From positions 75,192,784 to 75,256,783 of the forward strand of contig OZ038485.1 of assembly GCA_964036315.1 (NCBI GenBank): a DNA stretch of 64,000 nucleotides, read 5' to 3'. The notes under the pieces were generated by a model, which was not told where the DNA came from, ran no database searches, and saw only the letters and a program-made list of their open reading frames with translations. Below, piece by piece: positions 22,401 to 33,600 of the stretch (within the stretch, counting starts at the first letter, position 1; the number at the start of each line of letters is the position of its first letter). The position numbers and the translations under genes are program-made. The DNA comes from Acanthosepion esculentum (lineage: Eukaryota > Mollusca > Cephalopoda > Sepiida > Sepiidae).

Positions 22401-23239
22401 ATAACCCCAAAATTTTATTTTTAGTAAGAAACTGAAGATTTGACATACAGCAACTTTAAATAAGCCTGTACAAGTTATTTCATAATCGGAAGTATTCAGG
22501 TTTAAGGCAAAGTGTTCATGTTGCTGATGAGCATAGAACTTGACTGTCATTCTCAACTCTTTTTACCATTTCTGTTGGTAAAGGTTCCTCAGTATGTTCA
22601 CTGATCATCAGTTGATCACTCTGCTGATTAGGTTGGCCACAACACACTATATCATCTGTGATTATGATTATAGAATATGTAAGCAAAATGAATGTCAGGT
22701 AGTAAATGTAAAAATAGAAGTAATAAAAAGGAAGACAACATTACACACACTCATACATTTGGGATAGATTTTCTTTCCTCGATTTTTTATTTTATGTAAT
22801 TTGTGTTACAATCTATCAAAGCAAGGTTAGCCAATAATTAAAATGTGATAATTGACACATTTCTAGTTAGGATAAGGAGGGTAAGTAATGTTTTTATCCA
22901 AAACTATACCCAGAAGTCAGACTCAACTATTTAGTGAGCTGACAATACATGTTTAGACTGAGCTGAAATAAAATGTTAAAGAAGGAATTGAACAGAGAGT
23001 ATTTACTTCTACCCAAAGAGTATGGGTTCTGCTGCACCAAGAAATGTGGATGTCAGATCTTCTTAGACAAGAGGGCAATATGTTCACAAAATAAACTATT
23101 TTGTTGAATTAAAAAGATTGTAAAAGAGAAAAAAACTCATCCAAATAATATAGATGAGAAGACAATGAGAGAATTTTTTTTCTTAAATATATAAAAAACA
23201 ACAACAACAACAACAGTAGTAAAATGATAATGATTTCTT

Positions 23240-23317
23240 TTACATATCCTCAGCAAACATGCATCCTTCATCCTGCATACGGTACAAGAATTGATCTACT
23301 CGCTCTTTCTGGTCTAC
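23240..23317 (-). CDS. NSF: NSF last coding exon
   Basis: 78 bases, acceptor CTTCAG. Encodes VDQKERVDQFLYRMQDEG and six more residues, then TAA. Position and DEG motif fit the vertebrate REEG tail. Confidence 0.88.
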   Translation of the reverse strand, partial: VDQKERVDQFLYRMQDEGCMFAEDM

Positions 23318-25099
23318 CTGAAGAAAAAAAAAAAATTCACATTTAAAAATATGATAAAACTTCAACTTAATCCATCAAGTAACTAGCATTAGAATGAATG
23401 GATAATTACCACAAGTGACGAAGAGGAAAAAGTAAAGATTGGATGAAGTAACAAGGAAATTGACTATATACTGAATATTTTCTTTTTGACTTACTTGTCG
23501 CACAAATTCTGCCAGCATTAGTAACTTCTTAATACCAATACGAAAACTGGAAAGAAGAGAAAAAATGAAAATAAGGGACATATTTCTAAGTAGATGGTAA
23601 AAATGTTCAAACTAATCCAAACAGAAAATGGCAACTAGAAGAAATAAATTCTTAAAAAATATTTCTATTAAATATGGATTATGAAATTTTAATAAGTTTC
23701 ATCTGATTAAATTTAGACAAAGAATCTACTTAAGGATAAAGTGACATCAGTTATATTTTAACAGTATAACAAAATCTTTTTCTGGTCATTTTTATCTGTT
23801 ACTTTAAAAAAGAAAAAAATAATAATAATTTGTTGAAAATTAGAATTTGTTGAAAGTTAGAAATTTCTAGGTTAGAATCCATTATAACTCATAAAAACTA
23901 TTCCTATCTAATTTGATACATGAAGCTGTCCATTTTGGTATTTAGGCATAAAAAAAGAATTATTATTCTTTGTGTAGTATTGTGAACATACATCTATGGC
24001 CATTGCTCAGCTCTTCAACTGGACAAATCACCTCGTGTTTCAATACTCAAATCTGATGGTGTACACCAAAACTGGGCAAGTCCTGGCATTCACAAGGTAG
24101 TGAAAGGCAAAAACTTCACCATAGCAAGAAGAATAATGTTTCCAATGTATTTGGTTATTTATTCACAGATTCAGCTGGCATGGTCAGAAGATATAAATGG
24201 ATGACATTTGGGACAACTTTGCCAGAGTAGATCTTAACTTTTAGCCAGTGAGAATTCTCTCTCCTCTGCCTATCTGTACATCATGACAATTTTGTGACTG
24301 ATTATATAAGTCTTGCAGTCACAACTTTCTAACTTCTGGCCAATGGAACTTGATACTGAAAGTTTTCATTCATTTATTCATTGTCTATGCAGTCATAAAA
24401 CCTGGCCCAGATAAAATCATTCACAGTACATGTTACTTTGTGGATGTCTGGGGTCCATTGTATCACAATATTGTAAGATAAATCAAAACTTAAACATGTA
24501 ACAAATGAGAATACAACTAAAATAAAACAATATCCTTTAAGAAAAATTTTAAGTGTACTAAAATAAAATTGTTTTCTTTTTGCTTGTATTGTTATTTTTT
24601 ATTCTTCATAAATTCACTTTAATTTCTCATGAAGTCATTTTGATTGATGATTCTGGGTTCAGTTCAAAATTCAAACAAGTATCACCTAAAGAAGGCCAGA
24701 GTGTACAATGGTTGAAATGTGAATGTAACAATAAAGATGAGGACAACAGTCCAAACAATGAAAATAGTGTAAATTTCGGGCATATTATTTATAAAACAAT
24801 TTTGCTACTTCTAACTCATTAAATCCTTTATTAAAAAAAAAAAATAGTTATAAACAATAATTGGGAAAATAGACTTCCGATTAGCAAATATGCAAAGCTG
24901 GTGTGACAAGATGACCAAATGTAGAAAGAGAATAACAGAAGAACATAAAATGTGTTTTGTTGCATTTTGATGTAAAAATTGGATCGACAGAATTTGTAGT
25001 TTAAATTTGGAATCCAAGTTTTAAAATAGTAACCTCATTTTAATTAGGATAAAACAAATATTTAAGCCATTAGTTTTTCAGAGACAGAAAAAAAAAAAA

Positions 25100-25144
<45 letters not shown>

Positions 25145-28100
25145 CAAGTATAGGATTGGTGTATATGGAATAAATTCCAATAACCAACAATTACTATTCT
25201 TAAAAGAGTGCTCAATACAGAGTAGAGTAAATATAATTATTTATTTAAAAATTATAACATAAATATCTTTATACTACATTCAACATCACTTGATAAGACA
25301 CCAGAGGTATTGAAACAAAATGGCTATTTTTGTAGTGATTTTATAAGATATTTATGTTATAATTTTTAAATAAATAATGATATATATATATATATATATA
25401 TTTAGCTGGATTGATGTGAGTTTGTGACCCTGGGCTTCATGCTCTTGCGATCGTCAGACAAACTGATTAATTTTTAAATTTTGGATTTATATAGGGTTGC
25501 GTATATAAGTGTTTTTATGGAAGTGGGAGGAAAAATTATCGTTGGGATGCCACTCATACTTATGCAAACATACATACATGCCTGTACACTCATTGACGTA
25601 CACAGACAAACACACACCTGCACGCTCACCCACCGGAGCTCACCCAAACATAAACATATGTGAACAGTATGGGACTTGGTATATATATGTATATATGTGT
25701 CATCGTATACATACATACACATTTGGTTGCTGTATTCAATGTTGGATTGTGTAGCAAATATTCTGTTGATTGTTGTGCTGTCAACGTGCAAACCGTTTTT
25801 TCTATTTTTGTTTGCTGAATAATATTTTCTTGCACGCATGTATGATGGGGTCTGTGTAAGACTATGATAGGTAAAAATTGCTATTATTTTTTATTTTTTT
25901 AAAGCTGTTTTGTTATTATTTTAAAGCCGGTTATTTGCTCGTTTCTGGCGATTGCGCATATGTAAATGGTAGAAATTCCAATTTGTAATTCTTATTAGTA
26001 TTCATGTGATGGTATTAATTTTGCTGGGGGAGAGAGAAGTAATTATAATTGTGGGCTGATACGTTAATGGTAGTTGCAGACTAATATGGCAATAATAATT
26101 GTGATGTGGTAGTAATGGTGATGATGGGGAAGTGGGTGATGATAATAACAATTGTAGTAGCAAATAGTTATTGTAAAGTGGTAGAAGTGATTAGTAATGG
26201 TGGTGGAATGATAATAACAATAATTGCAATCATTATGATGGTAGTTTGAACTAGAAAATAATTGATGGCATTATGGTGTCAGTGGTTTCTCTTTTCATGT
26301 TTATAGGGTCAATGGTGTTTTTTTTTATCCGTTTGGTATAAATTCCGATAAATAGGTATTTATTTTCATGCCTACATTTGGAAATTATTTCTGATCTCAT
26401 GTTTAGTAAATTCTTTTGTTTGGTATGAGAAATTATTGCTACCTTTTCATGTAGGCATTTTTTTTGTAATGTTGTTGTAGGCAGGTTCTTTTTTTCAATA
26501 TTTTCCAGCTTATTCTTGGTGTAATATTTCTGTCTTTTAGATGCCATATATATGTGGATAGGGTAGTGCTGTTTGAGTATTTTCTGTTGAAAGAATGAAA
26601 GGTTGTGGTTGTTTTTTCTCTTCTTGAATGGTTCGTAAGTGGCACCGATGTAGTACATTGTGCTGTTGTCCGCACTTACCTTGGCTTTATATATTATATT
26701 TGTTTATTGGCAATTTCCCTGGAGTGGACATGTTGTTCTATTTCTGCAGTTGCACTGAGGTCCCTTGGTTGCATTATTGTAGTTTGTTATTTTTTTGTTG
26801 TGGCTTTTTATTATTTGTGTTATATTTTTGTGCAGCTGTAACTAATTTTGACGTTATTTTTGTTGAATATTTTTGCTAATTGGTTTGTTTCAGGGAAGTG
26901 CTTTTCTATTAAGTTTAGGAATGTCCTACCTATGTTTGTTTTGACAGTTTTGTTGTATGGTGGATTAAACCAGATAATATTTCTTTTTTTGTTTTTGTGT
27001 TTCGGTTGTGGAGGTGAGTATTGTAGTTGTTGTGTGTATCCGCTTTCTTTTAGTGCTTCGTTGTATGGTGTTTTTTTGTTATTGAAAATGTCGATGTTAG
27101 ATGAGTTTTCAGATAGTCTGTGGCTGATTGATATGGGTATTTGATGATTGAAGGATGTGTGTACGTAAGTTGGGGTGTCATTTTTTTTGTACGGTTCGTA
27201 TGTATTATTGTTCAGGTTGAGAGTGATGTCTAGGAAGTTTACTGTTCTAGTACCTGCATTTATTTCTATTTTGAATCCAATGGTTTTTAGGGCGTTTACT
27301 ATTTTTTCCCTAAATGTGTCTAATTTAGGGCCATTGGGTTCTCTTATCAGGATAAGTCTGTCATCTCTATATAGTCCTGTGTCCTTTTTCTCCAGGATTC
27401 TGGCTAGGTACGAGATGATGAGTATGTCTACTAATTCACATACCCTTGAACCATCATAGCTACCCATTGTTACATCAAATAGATCATGATTTTGTTTTTT
27501 TACCCATGGTTCATTATTGTAAAACAACAGAGATTTGTGGCAGTTCTTGATTATTTTAATATCTCCGTCTGTGATTTTTACATGTTGTTGTGCTAGTTGT
27601 ATAGTGTCATTCAATATGTTTGCCATGATGGATGGGTAGAAATCCACTATGTCAAATTGGATGAAAGTAGCTTTGTTTTTGTTTTTTATTGCTGTAAACC
27701 AGTCTGTGAGAGCTTTGGTGTTTTACCATTGGTTCTAGGGATGTCACAGTTTTTGCTAAAAAAGTGGCATATCCTGATGAAAAAAGGCCCCAAACTTAAT
27801 AAAAACAAAGTTTTATCACGAAAAACTTTATGTTATTCATAAGAGTAAAGACCAAAGTATTTTTTAATTATTTTTAGAAATTTTTTATTCATATTTAGCA
27901 CGTTTAAATTTGTGGTTGAAAATCTTTTTTTTTTTTTTAGGTCAAAGATCACCTAATATTTTGCACTAGTATTTTTTCACTTAAAAAACACATAAATTTG
28001 GAAATTATTGTAAAAATCAAATAATTGTCCCAATTTAGTGAAACTTTCAGAACTTATTCCGAAATGACTGAATTTATTTAAGAAATGTTTGTCTTAGAAA

Positions 28101-30557
28101 ATCATGGTAAAAATATTTTTTTTTTTACGTCTGATACCCACCTTACTTAATTTTATGAAAACTTTAAAACTAGGATCTGTGTAACTAATTTTATTTTTTA
28201 ATTAAATAAAGGAGACTTTGAGGAATATAAATCAAATTTTGTGTAAAATTTTGACTCGCAAAAAACCCCAATTTTAGCTCTGAATTTAAAATACAAAAAT
28301 GCAAGAAAACTAAGACAATTTTTAATGAAAACAGCTTTTAATGTATTTTATAAATTAAGGACTTTTTTTTGTGAAGTCAAAATCCTTTTCGGTAGAATAA
28401 TAAATTTTTACGAGAATTGTTTACTTTTTTTTTTACATCTAAATAAAAAAGTGAAAATATTGATAAATGTTTAAAAAAATAAAGTACAAAGGCAATTCTT
28501 CATTTTTTTCTCTCATTAAAAAGATCTATTTTTATAGATCATAAATTAGAAAGCTTATTACAATCTGTTACTCGCAACATATTTTAAAATAACTTTTTGT
28601 TATTTCAAAAATGCATTAAAAATCATCTCCAACAAAACTATGGATGGCCATTTCTAAAAAAAAAAAAAAAATGTTAGAGTTATTCCCCTTGATTGAGTGA
28701 AATTATCGTTCTGGCTGGACGCACTTAATTCCCATTATTGTCGCATCGTCAAAACTTTTCTTCTAATTTTTTTTTTTTTTTTTTTTACATATAATCAAAT
28801 TCTTTTTCAGTGAGAGACATACTGCAAACATTAATTTTTTTTAAAAATTCAAATTTAGGGTCAGAAACAACAAAAAAAGGGGTCTTTGGGAAAATTCTCA
28901 GAAAAATATTTCATAACTAAAGAAATAGCTGTTTAAAACGATTGTTTTTGACATATGAAAGATATGTGGCAAAAAAAAAAAATGTCATCTGTTCAGTGTT
29001 GTTGTCATACTCCAGATCAGTAGGTGTTAAAAAACAAAACAAACTTTTACTATAGCAAACCTGAACTGACTGAAGTTTAGTGGGGCTAGGAAACCTCAAA
29101 AAGCAGCTGTGCTGAGATTAAACTTAATTAAAAAAAAATGAACATAAAATTTTATGTGTAGATAACAATATTGTTACAAAATTTTTGTCTTATAAAATTT
29201 GAACTATAAATGTATTTTTTCGTAATTTAAATGTTATTTTTATTCAAGAATTCTCCCTCAAACGTAAGGTAAAAAAAAATTGGAAGTATATATATAAACT
29301 GGTTCACTTAAAGCTAGAACAATTTATATCACTTTTGCCCTACCGTCCGATAATTACCCCCCGACGTAAGTTGTTGACAGATTGACTTACATCAGTTAAC
29401 ACTTCTCAATCAGGCCCAAAAAACCAAGCACCACGGTTGGAAATGTCTTTTTAAAAAATTTTCTGATGAAAAAGTAAGTAATGTTTCTTTCAAATTACAT
29501 TAAGTATACTTTAAATTTTCTAATTTTCCTAAAATAACTTTTGAAAAAGTATTATTGAATTTTACATGATTTTTAAATGGGGAAACTTTATTTTTGTTTA
29601 TAAAAATGTCAATAATGATTGATTTTACCATTTTACATAAATTCTGATGACTCACAAAAAAACAAGATTTTTAGCTAAGATTTCGGACATGCTAGAAAGG
29701 ATTAAAAAATACTCAAAAAATACTTTGGTCTTTCCTCTAAATAATGACATAAACATCTAGACAATACAAAATTATTTTAATCAAGTTTGGGGCTTTTTTT
29801 TTTATCGAATTATGGGACATTTCTAGTTAAGACCTAATTTTTCCCTTAGGTTGGTGTTGATAGTTTCTAATATATTTTTGCTGATTTTTCCTATCTTGCT
29901 TTGCACATGGTTGATTAGGCAGAATGTGGCTTTTTCCACGAAGTTGGTTTTGTGGTCCTTTGCTGTCATAAAAGCTTGTTGTTCAGCTATGTTTTTTATT
30001 CTTTCAATAATTTGATGGCTATATCTTTAGCTTCTTGGTTTATCATGTTTTTTTGTGTTTTCAGTTGTCATTTTGTATAATTGTGTGATTTTATTGGTTA
30101 TGAGTTTATTGTAGGCTGTGGGTTCCATTGTGTATATGTTCGTAGTTTTGTCAGCCAATATGAATGCCTTATTGGGGTTCATTATTTTTTTCTTGTCTTC
30201 TATAATTTTCTTCTGGAGATTGTCCAAGTGTCTTTTGAACTTCAATTTTCTGACTATATTTGTCATGTCTTCCTCAAATTTTAGCATTTCTTTACATGTT
30301 GGTGGGCATTTCCTTGTATTGAAGTTAAATGTCTCGGGTTTTTCAGTTATTTCGTTTTTTGGGTTGTTGAGGAAGAAGTATGCCTTCCATCTCATCTTTC
30401 TTATGAGACTTTCAATTTTCTCTGTTAGTTGAAGTTTATATGAAGCTTGGGTGGGTATAGGGATATTTTTCAGTAAGTATCCTAGGTCAAATTTATCCAT
30501 TTCTTCAAAAAGAACAGCACGAGTGCACAACTTGTCAGGGAGCAAAGTATATGTGAA

Positions 30558-30631
<74 letters not shown>

Positions 30632-33600
30632 GCAATTTATTTTATATATTATTTATATATTATATATGCGCGGTACTTATTGGAAAGTGCTCAATATGTA
30701 TAAATAATGAAAATGTTGAGAAAAATGTTTAGCTACCAACCTCATATTTCTAGTGCTATCCTTGATTCTCCTCATTTCATTAGTGTTGAAAATCTCAAGT
30801 TCATTGAGTGCAGTTAAAAGGTGTTCCTGTTTGCTGAGGACAGCCACATGTTGGTTCTGCATGAAAGTATTCAACATACCCATTTCATGAAGCACATCTT
30901 TCAGGCCTGTTGTACCAATTACAAGCAGACGTCGACCCTGCACAAATATAGTTACAGTCAGAAATAAACAAAAAAAAAACATACATTTTCCTTTATTTTT
31001 ATTAGCTATGTACATAAAAGGCTTTTCTCGTTTTGTTTACTACAGTGTATTTGTTTTTATTTTTCAGTCTTTTTTCAGTTTACTCTCACTACCAAATGTT
31101 CAAACTTAGATTTGTCTGTCCACAATACATTTTGCTAAATTATGAATATTTTGTATGAGAAACATTATATTTTGTTTTCACTAGTAATTCAGTAGACTTT
31201 TTGAGATTACCAAAATTTTCAATTAAATCAATTATTAATACAAGATGTAAATGTTATCTCAACAGTGATTAATCTTGTAAACAAAACATATATAGTTGTC
31301 TGTAAAGAAAAAAAAAGACTATCATTATGGCAGTATTTTCATAGATTTTTCTATTTTTAATTTTGCAGTATTTTGAACAGAATGGCAAACTCAAAGCAGC
31401 ATTAGCTGCTTTGAGTTTGCCATTGGGATGGGGGCACAAACTGAAATTTGATTCAAAAGCTACTCTCAAAGATAAATTGCCAAGAAGTTGAAGATATCTA
31501 GACATGGGGGTGCAATATTTGCTACAAAGACAGTTATAAACTGGTGCAAGTGTTGACAGGAAAAGAACTGGAGCACCAAAAATAACAAGTGCTGCTGAAG
31601 ATAAACACTTTATTATTGAGAGCAAACAAGATAGAAGGAAAACTGTTCCAGAGTTGATAGCTGAACTTAATTCCTTTCAAGAGCAACCAGTGTTGCTCTC
31701 AACTCTAAAAAATCAAAGTAGATCAGTGGGGATCAGGGGTGGCATAGCCATCAAGAAACTTGTTATGGAAGGTGAATAAGCAAAAAAGACTTATGGGCAA
31801 AAAAAACATAAGAACAGGACATTGAAAAAGTGGCAAAATGTATTTTGGACAGACAAGTCCAAATTTGAACATTTTGATAGTAAGAAGAGAGAGTATACGA
31901 GAAGAAAGCTAAGAGAAAGACTGGATGATGAATGTTTAGTTCCAACAGTTAAACATAGTGGTGGGTCTGTTATGCTTTGGGTTTTTTTGAGATGGAGCTG
32001 GAGATTTGATTAAGGCCAAAGGAATCACAAAAAAAAGAACAATATCATTTGGTTTACACATAATTGGAAAAAATTCAACTTTCAACAAGACAATGACCCA
32101 AAACACTTTTCTAAATTGTCAAAATTACCTCAATAAAAAACTAAAAACATAAATGGAACAAAATTTTGGAAATTATGACATAGCCTCCTCAATCTCCGAA
32201 CCTCTCACCCATTGAAATAGTATGGGATGATTTGGATAGGAGAGTTTGAAGAGAATACTCAGAGAGTGAGATTGAGTTTTTTTCAGTGTTTGAAGAATGC
32301 TTGGGAAGGGTTGCCATCTACTTTAAAAAAAAAAAAACTATTAGAAAGAATGCCAAAAATTTGTGAAGCAGTAATTAAGGCAGGTAGTGGTTTTATTGAT
32401 GAAAACAAAATATGATGTATGATAATTTTTCATAGTTAAGTGTTTATTTTTTTTTGTTAAAATAAAACCAAATACACTGTAGTTAGTGAAATTTTATCAA
32501 AACTTTAAACAAAAATCTCATTTTAAGGTGTTTTTTTGAAGAAATGTATGATGGCCCCAAACTTTTTGCCTGTAGCGTGCATTAAAGCCGAGTGATGTTC
32601 CTTTTCATAAATCCTTGTAGAATCTAGCTTTTGAATGACGGGCTACAGTTGATTAATTCATTTCTAATGTTTCTACAAGTTTATCTTGTTTTTGCAGCAA
32701 TTTCTTTAAATTTTTTCAAGTTTGGAGATCTTGTCCAGGAGTTCAAATTTTTTTTTTTTTTTTTTGGTAAGCTATTTGCAATTCATTCTCACACCTACTA
32801 TATCATTATTATAAACTTTAATAATTCATTTTATGGTTAATACTGCAACCTTTTCCTCTCTAGATTAAAACATGAAGAAAGAGTAAAAGCTTGGAAGGCA
32901 TCTAATATTGTACAAAAGTTTGTGCTACAAAGAAGTGGAGACTAAGCAAATGTTAGTCATAATATTCAAACTTACCATTGGTGGAGACCTCTTCAGGAGA
33001 ATTAACAGGCACTGCAACACATTATTGGAGAACCGAGGACCAATTGAAACATAATCTGTAGGGAAAAAGATAAAATAAAAAATAAAATTTGAATTATTGT
33101 TTTTTATGCATACAAATCCTCTATAGGCAAAGTGCAAAAAGCACCAAATAGATGACAACAAAAGTATTAGAAGAAATTTTGAAAGCTTACCAATAATCCT
33201 TTCAATATCATCAAGCAGAATACAGCTGAGAGGTGATTTATAAGCATCTTCAAAGATCTATGAATCAAGTAAAAATTGATGGTCATAAAATAAATGCCCC
33301 TGATAAAATAAATGAGTATCATACAGACATGAACAAACATCAACACAGCACAAATTTAAGTTGACTATAGTAGTGTACCTCTTCATGTGGTTTTCTTGGG
33401 TCATTTTCAGTATACAACAAGTTGTTTAGAGTGATTTGTTCAACTATGTCAAATTATCAAGTTTATTGTTGGTTCAGAAGATAAATCTGAAAATATGCAA
33501 ATGCTTGCCTCTCTTAGGATATTTTTGCCAGATGAATTATATAAAATATTGATAATGAAGATTCATCTTAGGAGTAATCTAATGATAATCAACCACTTTA

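Larger units (their letters stand above)
14906..23239. other. Long AT-rich non-coding region downstream of NSF
   Basis: Over 8 kb without a convincing gene, RNA gene or recognisable transposon. It is less repeat-dense than the rest of the window. Part could be a long 3' untranslated region of NSF, which ends at 23240 on the minus strand. Several minus-strand AATAAA-type signals exist, the nearest in the T-rich run around 22780-22800. A 16-base C run is at 19431-19446. Confidence 0.4.
26251..30535 (-). mobile_element. Penelope-like retroelement, degenerate and split
   Basis: Penelope elements encode a telomerase-related RT joined to a GIY-YIG endonuclease. All parts are present on the minus strand in order. 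The N-terminal domain is at about 30030-30520 (MDKFDLGYLLKNIPIP, MRWKAYFFLNNP). A linker (VEKATFCLINHVQSKIGKIS) and the LREKLGLN that leads into RT lie just above 29830. A 2.1-kb insertion follows. RT resumes with NQW, TDWF and FDIVDFYPSI near 27640, and GLYRDDRLILI with the YxDD catalytic pair. INPPY-type FNPPYNKTVKTN comes next, and then GIY-YIG: MYYIGATYEPFKKR (26658 downward) and a shifted-frame TYIWHLKDRN. Stops (for example after NQW) and frameshifts in the endonuclease make it inactive. It sits in the 7.2-kb NSF intron in the same strand as NSF. Confidence 0.85.

Noticed and set aside
14906..23239. Additional NSF exons downstream of 23240
   Set aside because: The last exon ends in an in-frame stop at the expected family length; no further conserved segment exists.
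27771..27800. Second hammerhead (CTGATGA at 27774)
   Set aside because: No GAA core or pairing stems follow; it is part of the terminal region of the 2.1-kb element.
26605..27842. Plus-strand hydrophobic frames in 26.6-27.8 kb
   Set aside because: Shadows of the minus-strand Penelope frames. The plus-strand frames over 44298-45110, 47055-47361 and the minus ones over 57507-60386 are likewise shadows of Gypsy pol.
30027..30635. His/Thr-repeat protein start at 30635
   Set aside because: The HTHT leader is the translated microsatellite; the real content is the Penelope N-terminal region.
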